Source: JADGOV01 sp963814355 (lineage in GTDB: Bacteria; Actinomycetota; Actinomycetes; JADGOV01). From it: a stretch of 64,000 nt of DNA. The notes under the pieces are model-generated. The model was not told where the DNA came from and did not search any database. It saw only the letters and a list, made by a program, of their open reading frames with translations. Below, in pieces: positions 1-9,145 of the stretch (position 1 is its first letter; each line of letters begins with the position of its first letter). The position numbers and the translations under genes were made by a program. The DNA lies in the NCBI GenBank assembly GCA_963814355.1, contig CAWFCZ010000002.1:186001-250000 (forward strand). Direction: 5' to 3'.

Positions 1-225
1 CGGGCAACGGGTCGGAGCCAGATTGGCACCGGCATGGCATAGCGCGCTGAGTTTCCCCGGTTCCCCGTACCCCCAGACCTCGGCCCCCAGCCGCCACGGG
101 TCCAGGCCCGCGGCCTGCACTCGGGCAGCGATCAACACGTTGACGACGGGGTCGGCGTCGAGCAGGGCGAGTACCTCTGGAACGTCGGAGTCGTCGAGGA
201 CCCGCAGCGGCGCGCTCCGCAGCAC
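1..225 (-). CDS. GNAT acetyltransferase, DUF4081 N-terminal part (truncated by window edge)
   Basis: First 75 codons of a gene that continues past the left edge. Reading from a GTG at 225, the peptide contains RVLDDSDVPEVLALLDADP, then GLDPWRLGAEVWGYGEPG and CHAGANLAP. I recognise these as the DUF4081 half of the actinobacterial DUF4081-GNAT proteins, which normally follow ispG. The catalytic GNAT domain would lie outside the window, so the substrate cannot be judged. The start lies 7 nt after the ispG stop, so it is probably co-transcribed with ispG. No strong ribosome binding site is visible; the GTG was chosen because family similarity begins there. Confidence 0.75.
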   Translation of the reverse strand, partial: MLRSAPLRVLDDSDVPEVLALLDADPVVNVLIAARVQAAGLDPWRLGAEVWGYGEPGKLSALCHAGANLAPTRCP

Positions 226-232
226 GAGCGGC

Positions 233-1390
233 TCAGCTCACCGACACCGAGGGCTCGCCCGAGCCGACGCCCGAGTCGGCCATCTCGGCCGCGATCCGGG
301 TCGCTTCCTCGATCAACGTCTCGACGATCGAGGCCTCCGGTACCGTCTTGATGACCTCGCCGCGAACGAAAATCTGGCCCTTCCCGTTGCCTGAGGCGAC
401 GCCGAGGTCCGCCTCCCGCGCCTCGCCGGGCCCGTTCACCACACACCCCATGACCGCGACCCGCAACGGTACGGTCATGCCTTCCAGCCCGGCCTGCACC
501 TTCTCCGCGAGGGTGTAGACGTCCACCTGGGCCCGCCCGCAGGAGGGGCAGGACACGATTTCCAGTCGGCGCTGGCGCAGGTTCAGCGACTCGAGAATCG
601 CAATGCCGACCTTGACCTCCTCGACCGGGGGGGCGGACAGCGACACCCGGATCGTGTCACCGATGCCCTCGGCCAGCAGCGCCCCGAAGGCCACCGCTGA
701 CTTGATCGTGCCCTGAAACGTGGGGCCGGCCTCGGTGACCCCCAGGTGCAAGGGATAGTCACAGCGCTGTGCCAGCAGCCGGTAGGCGGCGATCATGACC
801 ACCGGGTCGGAGTGCTTGACCGAGATCTTGATGTCCTCGAAGCCGTGCTCGGCGAACAACGAGCACTCCCACAGCGCGCTCTCCACCAACGCCTCCGGGG
901 TCGCCTTGCCGTACTTGGCCAGCAGCCGCTTGTCCAGCGAGCCGGCGTTGACCCCAATCCGGATCGGGGTCCCCGCCGCGCTCGCCGCACGGGCGATCTC
1001 AGCCACCCGATCGTCGAACTTGCGGATGTTCCCCGGGTTGACCCGGACGGCCGCGCAGCCCGCGTCGATGGCAGCGAAGACGTAGCGAGGCTGGAAATGG
1101 ATGTCGGCGATGACCGGGATCTGGGAGTGCCGGGCGATCTCAGGCAGCGCCTCGGCGTCGTCGGTGTCCGGTACGGCCACCCGGACGATCTGGCATCCGG
1201 ATGCGGTGAGTTCGGCGATCTGCTGCAGGGTGGCGTTGACGTCGGCGGTCTTGGTGGTGGTCATGGACTGTACCGATATCGGCGCGTCGCCGCCCACCGG
1301 GACGCTCCCGACGTGCAACAACCGGCTTCGTCGCCGGGGAGCCAGCGAGGGCGGCGGGAGCTCGGGCATCCCGAGGGCGACGGCGGTCAC
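233..1390 (-). CDS. ispG: 4-hydroxy-3-methylbut-2-en-1-yl diphosphate synthase IspG
   Basis: Iron-sulfur enzyme of the cytosolic MEP isoprenoid pathway that converts MEcPP to HMBPP. At 385 aa it is full length. The [4Fe-4S] ligands are C281 and C284 (SCPSCGRAQ) and C316 (VMGCVVNGPGEA). The N-terminal TIM-barrel region opens with SVQSMTTTKTADV. It is the last of the dxr-rseP-ispG run, 33 nt after rseP, an order conserved in actinobacteria that puts two MEP enzymes in one operon. The stop is followed closely by a GNAT gene. Confidence 0.97.
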   Translation of the reverse strand: MTAVALGMPELPPPSLAPRRRSRLLHVGSVPVGGDAPISVQSMTTTKTADVNATLQQIAELTASGCQIVRVAVPDTDDAEALPEIARHSQIPVIADIHFQPRYVFAAIDAGCAAVRVNPGNIRKFDDRVAEIARAASAAGTPIRIGVNAGSLDKRLLAKYGKATPEALVESALWECSLFAEHGFEDIKISVKHSDPVVMIAAYRLLAQRCDYPLHLGVTEAGPTFQGTIKSAVAFGALLAEGIGDTIRVSLSAPPVEEVKVGIAILESLNLRQRRLEIVSCPSCGRAQVDVYTLAEKVQAGLEGMTVPLRVAVMGCVVNGPGEAREADLGVASGNGKGQIFVRGEVIKTVPEASIVETLIEEATRIAAEMADSGVGSGEPSVSVS

Positions 1391-1423
1391 AAGATTCTTT
1401 CTGTCAGCGACGGGTCGGTCATG

Positions 1424-2629
1424 TCAGCGGAAGGGGTTGGCGATGGGATTCACGATATCCGCGACGATGGCCAATACGGACAACGTGCCGAACGCCAGGA
1501 TCACCACGTAGGTCACCGGCATCAGCTTGGCGACGTCCACCCGACCGGGATCCCGCCGCCGGAATACTCGGGCCAGGGCGGAGCGGATCTGTTCGAACAG
1601 CAGCACGGCGATGTGGCCGCCGTCCAAGGGCAGCAGCGGCAGCAGGTTGAAGACGCCGATGAAGACATTGAGCGCGGCGAAGAAACCGAAGTAGGCAGCC
1701 ACCTGCTTGGCCTGCAGGGCCTGACCGCCGAGCCGGGAGGCGCCGACCACGCTGACCGGGGTGTTGGGGTCGCGACTGCCGCCGGACACCGCTTCCCACA
1801 GCTTCGGCAGTTTGCCGGGAAACTGCTTCATCGCGGTGAAGGTGGCCGAGAACAGGGTGCCGGTCAGTTGGGCGCCGCCGGCCACCGCGCCGACGACGCC
1901 GGGTTGATCGCGCACCGTGCCGGGCGCGAATCCCATCGCGCTGACGGAGACCAGCCGGTCGGGGTTGTTCAGGTCCGGGCGCTGCACCCTGACCAGGTCC
2001 ACCGGCACGGTGATCCGCCGGGAATCGCGCAGCACGGTCACCGTCACCCGGCCGGGCGGGTGCGCCCGGACCGCGGCGATCAGTTCGTCCACGGTGGCGG
2101 TGGGCCGGCCGGCGAAGGAGATCACCTCGTCGCCCTGGCGCAGCCCGGCGACCCGGGCGGGTGAGGCAGCGTCGCCGGGCTTGCAGGCGGGGTCCGGATT
2201 GGCCACCGTGACCACCGCCGGCGCACAGCGGGACACCTCGGCCAGCTCCGGACGGTCGGTGGGCACGCCGTAGGTGAGCGCCAGGAAGTACAAGGTGACA
2301 AAGGCCAGCACGAAGTGCGTGATGGAACCGGCGGAAAGTACAATGAAACGCTTTCCGGCCGGCTGCCGCCAGAAGGCGCGCTCCTCGTCGCTCGGATCGA
2401 GCTGTTCCAGCGGTGTCATACCGACGATCTTGACGTAGCCGCCGGCCGGGATGGCCTTGATCCCGTACTCGGTCTCCCCGCGGCGGAAGGACCACAGCGT
2501 CGGGCCGAAACCGGCGAAGTACTGAGAAGCCTTCATGCCGAACGCCTTGGCGGTCAGCAGGTGACCAGCCTCGTGCAGGCAGACCGCGACGAAGATGCCG
2601 ACCGCAAAAAGGACGATACCGAGCGTCAT
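1424..2629 (-). CDS. rseP: Site-2 zinc metalloprotease, RseP/Rip1 family
   Basis: Intramembrane metalloprotease that cuts membrane-bound regulators such as anti-sigma factors. The 401-aa protein opens with a membrane segment carrying the zinc motif HEAGH at residues 19-23. It has a central PDZ domain (around 120-210, with RVAGLRQGDEVISFAGRP) and ends with the NVFIGVFNLLPLLPLDGGH segment, whose Asp completes the metal site. The start overlaps the dxr stop by 4 nt (ATGA), showing translational coupling. The mycobacterial orthologue is Rip1. The substrate cannot be inferred here because no anti-sigma gene is adjacent. Confidence 0.95.
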   Translation of the reverse strand: MTLGIVLFAVGIFVAVCLHEAGHLLTAKAFGMKASQYFAGFGPTLWSFRRGETEYGIKAIPAGGYVKIVGMTPLEQLDPSDEERAFWRQPAGKRFIVLSAGSITHFVLAFVTLYFLALTYGVPTDRPELAEVSRCAPAVVTVANPDPACKPGDAASPARVAGLRQGDEVISFAGRPTATVDELIAAVRAHPPGRVTVTVLRDSRRITVPVDLVRVQRPDLNNPDRLVSVSAMGFAPGTVRDQPGVVGAVAGGAQLTGTLFSATFTAMKQFPGKLPKLWEAVSGGSRDPNTPVSVVGASRLGGQALQAKQVAAYFGFFAALNVFIGVFNLLPLLPLDGGHIAVLLFEQIRSALARVFRRRDPGRVDVAKLMPVTYVVILAFGTLSVLAIVADIVNPIANPFR

Positions 2630-3864
2630 TCTCCGGCTTCCTGAGCTGGGGCACGGACCGAAGCACCGACCGTTCCCCCGGTCGGCTGCTGGATGAGCAT
2701 TCTGGCGTGTCGCCGGGCCCAGGCCTCGGTAGCGAGAACGTCCTCGACGCTCTCCGCCTTCCCGCCGGGATGAGCAGCGACCACGGCGGCCACGGTGTCC
2801 ACGATTGCCGGGAAGCGCAGCCGGCCGTCGAGGAATGCGGCAACCGCCTCTTCGTTCGCCGCGTTGAAGACCGCCGGCGCTGTACCGCCGGCCCGGCCCA
2901 CCTCCCGGGCCAGGGCAACGGCCGGGAAGGCTGCGGTGTCCAGCGGCGTCAGCTCCCAGGCATGAGCGGCCGACCAGTCGACCCCCGGCGCGACCGCCGG
3001 CAGCCGCTCGGGCCAGGCCAAGGCGAGGGCGATGGGCACCCGCATGTCAGGCTGCCCGCACTGGGCCAGCGTCGAGCCATCGATGAACTCCACCATCGAG
3101 TGGATCACCGACTGTGGGTGGACGACCACGGCGATGTCGTCGTACGGGACGCCGAAGAGCAGATGCGCCTCGATGACCTCAAGACCCTTGTTCACCAGGG
3201 TGGCGCAGTTGACGGTGATCACCGGTCCCATGTCCCAGGTGGGATGCGCCAGCGCCTCGGCAGCGGTGACCTCAGCCAGTTCATCGGCGCCCCGGCCCCG
3301 GAACGGGCCTCCGCTGGCTGTCAGCACGAGCCTGCGGACCTCGGCCCGACGGCCGCCCCGCAGGCACTGCGCAAGCGCGGAATGCTCGGAATCGACCGGG
3401 ACCAGTTGCCCCTCGGCGGCCCGAGCGGCCACCAACGGGCCGCCGGCAATGAGCGACTCCTTGTTGGCCAGCGCCAGGGTCGCCCCGGCGTCGAGGGCGG
3501 CGAGGGTCGGAGCCAACCCGATGGAACCGCTCATCCCGTTCAGGACGACGTCACACGGCCAGCCGGCGATCTCGGCAGCCGCGTCCGGGCCGGTGAGAAT
3601 CTTCGGTACGGCGAAGTTCCCGCTGGTGTAGCCACGTGCAGCGGCGGCGGCGTAGAAGGCGAGTTGCAGGTCGGACGCCGCGCTGGCTCGGGCCACGCCA
3701 ACGGCCTCCACGCCATGAGCTAGTGCCTGTTCGGCCAGCAGGTCGACCCGCCCGCCGGCGGCCGCGATCGCCACCACCCGGAACCGGTCGGGATAGCGAC
3801 GTGCCACGTCCAGCGCCTGGGTGCCGATCGATCCGGTCGACCCCAGCACGACAACCTCACGCAC
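2626..3864 (-). CDS. dxr: 1-deoxy-D-xylulose 5-phosphate reductoisomerase Dxr
   Basis: First committed enzyme of the MEP pathway: DXP to MEP using NADPH and a divalent metal. The 412-aa protein has the nucleotide-binding loop GSTGSIG near residue 8, the conserved LANKESLIAGG and DSEHSALAQCL segments that form the metal and substrate site, and a C-terminal helical domain. The last 20 or so residues are Ala/Gly-rich and not conserved. It is the first gene of the dxr-rseP-ispG run and is divergent from gabT, with 107 nt between the two starts. Confidence 0.96.
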   Translation of the reverse strand: MREVVVLGSTGSIGTQALDVARRYPDRFRVVAIAAAGGRVDLLAEQALAHGVEAVGVARASAASDLQLAFYAAAAARGYTSGNFAVPKILTGPDAAAEIAGWPCDVVLNGMSGSIGLAPTLAALDAGATLALANKESLIAGGPLVAARAAEGQLVPVDSEHSALAQCLRGGRRAEVRRLVLTASGGPFRGRGADELAEVTAAEALAHPTWDMGPVITVNCATLVNKGLEVIEAHLLFGVPYDDIAVVVHPQSVIHSMVEFIDGSTLAQCGQPDMRVPIALALAWPERLPAVAPGVDWSAAHAWELTPLDTAAFPAVALAREVGRAGGTAPAVFNAANEEAVAAFLDGRLRFPAIVDTVAAVVAAHPGGKAESVEDVLATEAWARRHARMLIQQPTGGTVGASVRAPAQEAGE

Positions 3865-3971
3865 CGAAACGCCCTTCGCCAGGTATCACCCAGCCATTGT
3901 CGCCCTCCAGCGTCCGGGCCTGTAGTCGCCGGACGCTTACGCTGGCCTCACCCGACATGCGGAGGTCCACC

Positions 3972-5318
3972 ATGGCGGCAGCCGTCCCGCAGGAGCGTCA
4001 TCTGGCCACCGTGATTCCGGGGCCGAAGTCACGGGAGCTGCTGGGCAGGCGCGAGCGGGCGATTCCCCGCGGCGTCGGGACCACCCTTCCGGTCTTCGTG
4101 GCCCGCGCCGCCGGCGGCATCCTGGAAGACGTCGACGGCAACCGGCTGATCGACTTCGGCGCCGGCATCGCCGTGGTCAACGTCGGCAACGCTGCTCCCG
4201 ACGTGGCGGCCGCGGTGGCACAGCAGGTCGAACGCTTCACCCATTCCTGCTTCACGGTGACCCCGTACGAGCCCTATCTCGCGGTCTGCGAGGCGCTGAA
4301 CCGGCTCACTCCCGGTGCCCACGCCAAGAAGTCGTTCCTGGTCAACTCCGGCGCCGAAGCGGTGGAGAACGCTGTCAAGATTGCCCGGGCGGCCACCGGT
4401 CGGCCGGCGGTGGTCACCTTCGATCACGCCTTCCACGGCCGGACCCTGCTCACCATGTCGCTGACCGCCAAGGTCACCTACCGGGTGGGTGGGCCATTCG
4501 CCCCGGAGGTCTACCGGCTGCCCTTCGCCTATCCGTACCGCTGCCCGACCGGCTCCGCGCTCGGGGCGCCGGCCTCGTGCGCGGCGTCCTGCGCGGCGTA
4601 CGCCATCGAGTGCATGGAGCGCATCATCGGCCGGGACACCATCGCGGCCGTGATCGCCGAACCCGTCCAGGGTGAAGGCGGGGTGGTGGTACCCGCCGCC
4701 GGGTTCCTGCCGGCCATCGCGGAGTACTGCTCAGCGCACGGCATCGTCTTCATCGCCGACGAGGTACAGACTGGCTTCGGCCGTACCGGGGCCTTCTTCG
4801 CCAGCGAACACGAAGGCCTGGTACCAGACCTCGTCACGACGGCGAAGGGCATCGCCGGTGGCCTTCCGCTCGGCGGCGTCACCGGCCGAGCCGAGCTCAT
4901 GGACGCCGCCGCCCCGGGCGGGCTGGGGGGAACGTTCGGGGGCAACCCGCTGTCCTGTGCCGCTGCGCTGGCCGCTATCGAGATGATCGAGCGCGACGGC
5001 CTGGTAGACCGCTCGGCCCGGATCGGAGCGACGCTGCTCCACCGGCTGTCGGCGTTGGCGGCGACCCACGAGGTGATCGGAGACGTCCGCGGCCGGGGTG
5101 CGATGGTCGCGGTGGAACTCGTTACCGACCGGGCCACCAAGGCGCCTGCGCCGGACGCGGCGAGCAGGGTCATGGCTGCGGCGCATGCCCAGGGCCTGGT
5201 GCTGTTGCGGGCCGGCAGCTATGACAATGTGCTGCGGATCATCCCGCCCCTAGTCATCCCCGACCACCTGCTGGAGGAGGGGCTAGACATCCTGGACAAG
5301 GCGTTCGCCGGTCTGTGA
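3972..5318 (+). CDS. gabT: 4-aminobutyrate aminotransferase (class III)
   Basis: PLP-dependent transaminase that moves the amino group of GABA to 2-oxoglutarate, giving succinate semialdehyde. 448 aa from ATG 3972, with a clear GGAGG 6 nt upstream; a longer reading frame exists upstream but is not conserved. The fold-type I landmarks are the phosphate-binding VNSGAEAVENAVKIAR, the FHGRT stretch, IADEVQTGFGRTG holding the pyridine-binding Asp, and the Schiff-base lysine near residue 292 in TTAKGIAGGLPLGG. It stands alone on the plus strand with no gabD or gabP beside it. 5-aminovalerate may be a second substrate. Confidence 0.9.
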   Translation: MAAAVPQERHLATVIPGPKSRELLGRRERAIPRGVGTTLPVFVARAAGGILEDVDGNRLIDFGAGIAVVNVGNAAPDVAAAVAQQVERFTHSCFTVTPYEPYLAVCEALNRLTPGAHAKKSFLVNSGAEAVENAVKIARAATGRPAVVTFDHAFHGRTLLTMSLTAKVTYRVGGPFAPEVYRLPFAYPYRCPTGSALGAPASCAASCAAYAIECMERIIGRDTIAAVIAEPVQGEGGVVVPAAGFLPAIAEYCSAHGIVFIADEVQTGFGRTGAFFASEHEGLVPDLVTTAKGIAGGLPLGGVTGRAELMDAAAPGGLGGTFGGNPLSCAAALAAIEMIERDGLVDRSARIGATLLHRLSALAATHEVIGDVRGRGAMVAVELVTDRATKAPAPDAASRVMAAAHAQGLVLLRAGSYDNVLRIIPPLVIPDHLLEEGLDILDKAFAGL

Positions 5319-5463
5319 CCCGGCATCGGCCGAGGTAGCCGGATCTCCTCAAAGCCCCATGGCCGATCTCTAGTCCCCGGCGAGTAGTTCGAGGTACGGC
5401 CGAGCCGGAAAGGGCGCTGGGCCGAGGACGCCGGCGGTTCAGCCCGCTCGTTGGCTGACCGGC
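5319..5463. other. Convergent intergenic region gabT/rlmN
   Basis: 145 nt between two converging genes. It contains several GC-rich self-complementary blocks but no clear hairpin followed by a T run. I see no gene here. Confidence 0.4.
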
Positions 5464-6570
5464 TCAGCCGCTCGCCGCCAGTTGCCCGCAGGCGCCGTCG
5501 ATCTCCCGTCCGCGGGTGTCCCGGATCGTCGTCGTTACGCCATAAGACCGCAGGACCCGGACGAAGCGCCGCTCGTCCCGTGGCCGGCTGGCCGTCCAGG
5601 CACTGCCAGGCGTCGGGTTGAGCGGGATGAGATTGACGTGCACCAACTGGCCGCGGAGCAGGGCACCGAGGTGATGGGCCCGCTCCGGCTGATCGTTGAT
5701 GTCGCGCATCAGTGCGTATTCGATACTCACCCGACGGCCGGTGACCCGGGCGTACCCCTGGGCCGCGCCGAGCACATCGGCCACCGGCCAGCGGGTGTTC
5801 ACCGGTACCAGGGTGTTACGCAGCTCGTCGTCCGGGGCGTGCAGCGACACCGCCAAAGTCACCGACAGCCCTTCTCCGGTGAGCCGCTCCATCGCCGGCA
5901 CGAGGCCGACCGTGGAGATGGTGATCGAGCGCTGGGCCAGCCCGAGGCCGTGCGGCGTCGGTTCGGTGAGCCGGCGGACGGCGCCGAGCACCGCCCGGTA
6001 GTTGGCCAGCGGTTCGCCCATGCCCATGAACACGACGTTGCTCAGCCGGCGGTGTGCGGTGGACTCGGCGGGCCCGAACTCACCCCGGGCCAGCGCCCGA
6101 GCCCCGGCCACCGCCTGCTCCACGATCTCCGCGCTGGACAGGTTCCGGGTCAGCCCGGCCTGACCGGTGGCGCAGAACGGGCAGCCGATCCCGCATCCGG
6201 CCTGGCTGGAGACGCACATCGTCAGCCGGTCCGGGTACTGCATGAGCACGCTTTCCACCAGCGCCCCGTCGAAGCCGCGCCACAGCGTCTTGCGGGTGGT
6301 CCCATCGTCGGTGGCGACCTGTCGGACCGCAGTGAGCAGCGGCGGCAGCAGCGCATCGGCGAGGGGCCCACGGTCGGCTCGTGGGATGTCGGTCCACTCC
6401 TGCGGGTCCTCGACCAGCCGCGCGAAGTACGCCCGGGACAGCTGGTCGGCCCGGTAACCCGGCTGGCCCAACTCGACCACCGCGGCGCGGCGCTCCGGTG
6501 CGTCGAGATCCGCGAGATGCCGGGGTGGCTTGGCACCACGGCGGGGCGCGAGGTGCAAGGTTCCGATCAC
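5464..6570 (-). CDS. rlmN: 23S rRNA (adenine2503-C2)-methyltransferase RlmN
   Basis: Radical-SAM methyltransferase that modifies A2503 of 23S rRNA and A37 of some tRNAs. The radical-SAM cysteines form CGIGCPFC. The motifs VFMGMGEP and SLHAPDDELRNTLVPVN and the C-terminal GREIDGACGQLA (second catalytic cysteine) are present. The GTG at 6570 begins at the conserved RRGAKPPRHLADLD region and gives 368 aa. An in-frame ATG at 6678 overlaps the upstream stop as TGATG and would add 36 unconserved residues. That overlap favours coupling, so the start is unsettled. Confidence 0.93.
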   Translation of the reverse strand: MIGTLHLAPRRGAKPPRHLADLDAPERRAAVVELGQPGYRADQLSRAYFARLVEDPQEWTDIPRADRGPLADALLPPLLTAVRQVATDDGTTRKTLWRGFDGALVESVLMQYPDRLTMCVSSQAGCGIGCPFCATGQAGLTRNLSSAEIVEQAVAGARALARGEFGPAESTAHRRLSNVVFMGMGEPLANYRAVLGAVRRLTEPTPHGLGLAQRSITISTVGLVPAMERLTGEGLSVTLAVSLHAPDDELRNTLVPVNTRWPVADVLGAAQGYARVTGRRVSIEYALMRDINDQPERAHHLGALLRGQLVHVNLIPLNPTPGSAWTASRPRDERRFVRVLRSYGVTTTIRDTRGREIDGACGQLAASG

Positions 6571-6677
6571 CGGCTCGAGTGTCCCACGATAACGTTCGCG
6601 GGCGGGTGGCGAGGATTGTCCCGGAGGCTTCGCTCGCGCCTGAGACCGGCTGGAAGCGTTGGCGGTCCGACGTTCCA

Positions 6678-7502
6678 TCAGGCAATGGAGCAGGCGGCTA
6701 CCGTGTCAGCGACGAGCTCGGCCGCAGCCGTAATCGCGCCGCTCAGCTCGCGCGGGCTCGCGCCGACGTGCGCCAGGACACGATGCGCGCGTTCGGCGAA
6801 GCCGCGTGGTGCGTTTGGCAGGCGGCCGGCGGAGGCGACCGCGCCCTTCTCGTTGATTACCCAGCTTCCGGCGGCACCGTGCAGTGCGTACGCGCAGATC
6901 TCCAGTGATCGGAACAGGCAGCCGGCGACGTATGTGGTGTCACGGCGGCTGACCGCCTTGCGGGCGATGTCCAAGGCAAAGGAGCTCTCCCACAATCCCG
7001 CGATCAGCGCGCGCCCGAGCGGCCGCGGATATGCCCGGGTGGCCGACTGAAGCCGCAGCAGCTCACCTGTTGGGTCGGCCAGCACCACGCCGAGCGCAAT
7101 CTCACCGGCGTAGGCGAAGTCCGGAACGCCGAGAGGATGACCAACCTGGGCGTGAAAGGTATAACGGCCGGCGCCGGCGTCAGCCCAGGAGGTGTGCACC
7201 CGATCCAGGTCGCGGTAAATCCAGTCGACGGCCGTCCCGGCGACGGACAGCCACGCGCCGCCGTCAACCCACGGACCCCACTCACCTGGTCGGGTTACCC
7301 GCGCGTCAATGCCCGCGATGTCGCGAGCCAGCCGCTGCAGCGCAGCGGTGTCCAGCGGTGAGCGATAGTACAGTCCCAGATCGACATCTGACTCCGGCGC
7401 CGAATCGCCACGCGCCCGGCTCCCACCGAGCATGACCCCGACCACGCCGGGAACGGCTGTCAGGCGCTGTGCCAGCTCCCCCAGTTGATTCTCCGTGATC
7501 AC
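6678..7502 (-). CDS. Nucleotidyltransferase-domain protein (MNT/DUF4037-like)
   Basis: 274-aa protein of the polymerase-beta-like nucleotidyltransferase superfamily. The catalytic signature GSRARGDSAPESDVDLG lies near residue 26, so both metal-binding Asp residues are present. A helical C-terminal half follows (residues 160-270). Start chosen at GTG 7502 because it is preceded by GGGAG and avoids overlapping the divergent gene at 7649. No HEPN partner is encoded next to it, so it is not a typical MNT-HEPN toxin pair. It may modify a nucleotide, an antibiotic or a protein. The specific substrate is unknown. Confidence 0.7.
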   Translation of the reverse strand: MITENQLGELAQRLTAVPGVVGVMLGGSRARGDSAPESDVDLGLYYRSPLDTAALQRLARDIAGIDARVTRPGEWGPWVDGGAWLSVAGTAVDWIYRDLDRVHTSWADAGAGRYTFHAQVGHPLGVPDFAYAGEIALGVVLADPTGELLRLQSATRAYPRPLGRALIAGLWESSFALDIARKAVSRRDTTYVAGCLFRSLEICAYALHGAAGSWVINEKGAVASAGRLPNAPRGFAERAHRVLAHVGASPRELSGAITAAAELVADTVAACSIA

Positions 7503-7648
7503 CCCATCGCTCCCTTCTCCACCGGTGAAGCACCCTGCGGCCGGGGTGGCTTCGAACGGCCCGGCCGACCCGGTACGTTCGGCAGGCTCTGGACATTCAA
7601 CCCGCCGGCCGTAGCCTTGGTACCCCGCCGGCCACCAGAAGGAGTTTC

Positions 7649-8248
7649 GTGAACACAACCGGTCTGATCGGCATCGAGCGTTTCGCCGTCCGCCAACGCC
7701 TCACGCTGATGGTGAACCGGTACGAGATCAATGCGGTGGCTGGCGACGGCCGACCGGGGCAGCTCGTGGCGCTGGCCCAGCAGAAGCGGCTGGCGTTCAA
7801 GGAGTCCGTGACCTTCTACGCCGATGAGGACCGGCGGGTACCGGTGTTCTCCTTCCGGGCCCGGCAACGGCTGGACCTCGGCGCGACCTATGACGTGTTC
7901 GATGCGGGCGGCACGCCGCTCGGCAACTTCCGTAAGGACTTCGGCAAGTCCCTGCTGCGCTCCACCTGGCATCTGGAAGCCGGCGACATCACGGCGGTGG
8001 GCACCGAGCGCAGTCCGGCTGTGGCGCTGGCCCGGCGGATGTGGGAATTCCTCCCAATCGTCGAGAATCTGCCCTCGCCGTTCCTGTTCCACTTCGACTT
8101 CATCGACCCGGCCGGAAGCCTCGTGCTGAGTTCCCGGCGCAGCCGGTCGCTGCGGGACCGCTACGACGTCACGGTTCCCGGTGCCCGGCTCGACGGCCGG
8201 GTCGCGGCCGCGATGGCGGTTGCCCTGGACGCGCTGCAGTCCCGCTGA
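7649..8248 (+). CDS. LURP-one-related / scramblase-fold protein
   Basis: 199-aa soluble protein starting at a GTG 5 nt after AGGAG. The pattern LVNRYEI..LVALAQQKRLAFKE, FSFRARQRLDLGATYDVFD, plus a late LRDRYDVTVPG stretch resembles the beta-barrel LURP-one/Tubby-like/phospholipid-scramblase family, annotated in bacteria only as LOR or DUF567-type. No signal peptide is visible. It is divergent from the nucleotidyltransferase and ends 9 nt from the convergent cdsA stop. No specific function is known; family members have been proposed to bind phospholipid or act at membranes. Family assignment is from pattern only. Confidence 0.6.
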   Translation: MNTTGLIGIERFAVRQRLTLMVNRYEINAVAGDGRPGQLVALAQQKRLAFKESVTFYADEDRRVPVFSFRARQRLDLGATYDVFDAGGTPLGNFRKDFGKSLLRSTWHLEAGDITAVGTERSPAVALARRMWEFLPIVENLPSPFLFHFDFIDPAGSLVLSSRRSRSLRDRYDVTVPGARLDGRVAAAMAVALDALQSR

Positions 8249-8257
8249 GGAGCGGAC

Positions 8258-9145
8258 TCAGCCGGGCGGCGCGAAGGCCAGCAGCAGTCCGAGGCTGACC
8301 AGGGCCGCCGGCAGCAGCGAGTCGGCGCGGTCCATGACCCCACCGTGACCGGGCAGCACAGTGCCCATGTCCTTGACGCCGAGCCGGCGCTTGAGCCAGG
8401 ACTCGCCAAGATCCCCCATGGTCGCGGCCACCGCCACCGCGAGGCCGAAGGCCACACCCTGCCATCGGGCGGCAGAGAAGAGGCCGGGCAGCAAGACCAC
8501 GCTGGCGATCGTGCAGGCGGCCAGCGACCCGCCGAAACCTTCCCAGGTCTTCTTCGGGCTGATCTTGGGCGCCATCAAGTGCCTGCCGAGGAGCACCCCG
8601 ACTGCGTACGCCCCGACGTCGCTGCACGCGGTGGCCACTGCGAAGGTCAGCACCCGGCGGGCACCGTCATCGGGCCGGGCGAGCAGCACCACGCATCCGG
8701 CGAGCATCGGGACATAAGCCGTGACCGCCGCGGCCGCCGCGATGTCGCGCCAAGCCCCGCGCCGGCGGACCAGCACGATGACCAGGGCGACGCCCAGGAT
8801 GGTCGCCGCACCGCCGATCCACAGCCCGCGGGCCCCCAGGGTCCAGGACAGCACGCAGACCGCAACACCGCCGAGCGCCATCGGAAGGTACGGGGCGACG
8901 AGGCCCCTGGAGCGCACCGCCACGCTGAGCTCGTACAGGCCGAGCACCACGGCGACCGCCACCACGCCGACGAACAGCCAGCGGACGGTAAACAGCGTCC
9001 CGATGACCACGGCGGCGATCCCGACACCCACGGCGATCGCCGCCGGCAGGTCGCGGCCGGCGCGGCCCGGAGCACCGCCGCTCGTTTTCCTCGACGCTCC
9101 GGGGTCCGGCGGTCCGGCCCGGCGGATGCGTACGCCGCCCGTCAT
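8258..9145 (-). CDS. cdsA: Phosphatidate cytidylyltransferase CdsA
   Basis: Integral membrane enzyme making CDP-diacylglycerol from phosphatidate and CTP, the branch point to phosphatidylglycerol, cardiolipin and phosphatidylinositol. 295 aa with about eight hydrophobic segments. The family signature is complete near the C-terminus: SWLKRRLGVKDMGTVLPGHG followed by GVMDRADS. SPKKTWEGFGGS is also present. The N-terminal 30 residues are basic and cytosolic. Its start overlaps the frr stop by ATGA, the usual pyrH-frr-cdsA arrangement. Confidence 0.96.
   Translation of the reverse strand: MTGGVRIRRAGPPDPGASRKTSGGAPGRAGRDLPAAIAVGVGIAAVVIGTLFTVRWLFVGVVAVAVVLGLYELSVAVRSRGLVAPYLPMALGGVAVCVLSWTLGARGLWIGGAATILGVALVIVLVRRRGAWRDIAAAAAVTAYVPMLAGCVVLLARPDDGARRVLTFAVATACSDVGAYAVGVLLGRHLMAPKISPKKTWEGFGGSLAACTIASVVLLPGLFSAARWQGVAFGLAVAVAATMGDLGESWLKRRLGVKDMGTVLPGHGGVMDRADSLLPAALVSLGLLLAFAPPG

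Noticed and set aside
6678..7502. MNT-HEPN toxin-antitoxin pair
   Set aside because: Only the nucleotidyltransferase is present; neighbours are rlmN and the LURP-one-like gene, with no HEPN protein.
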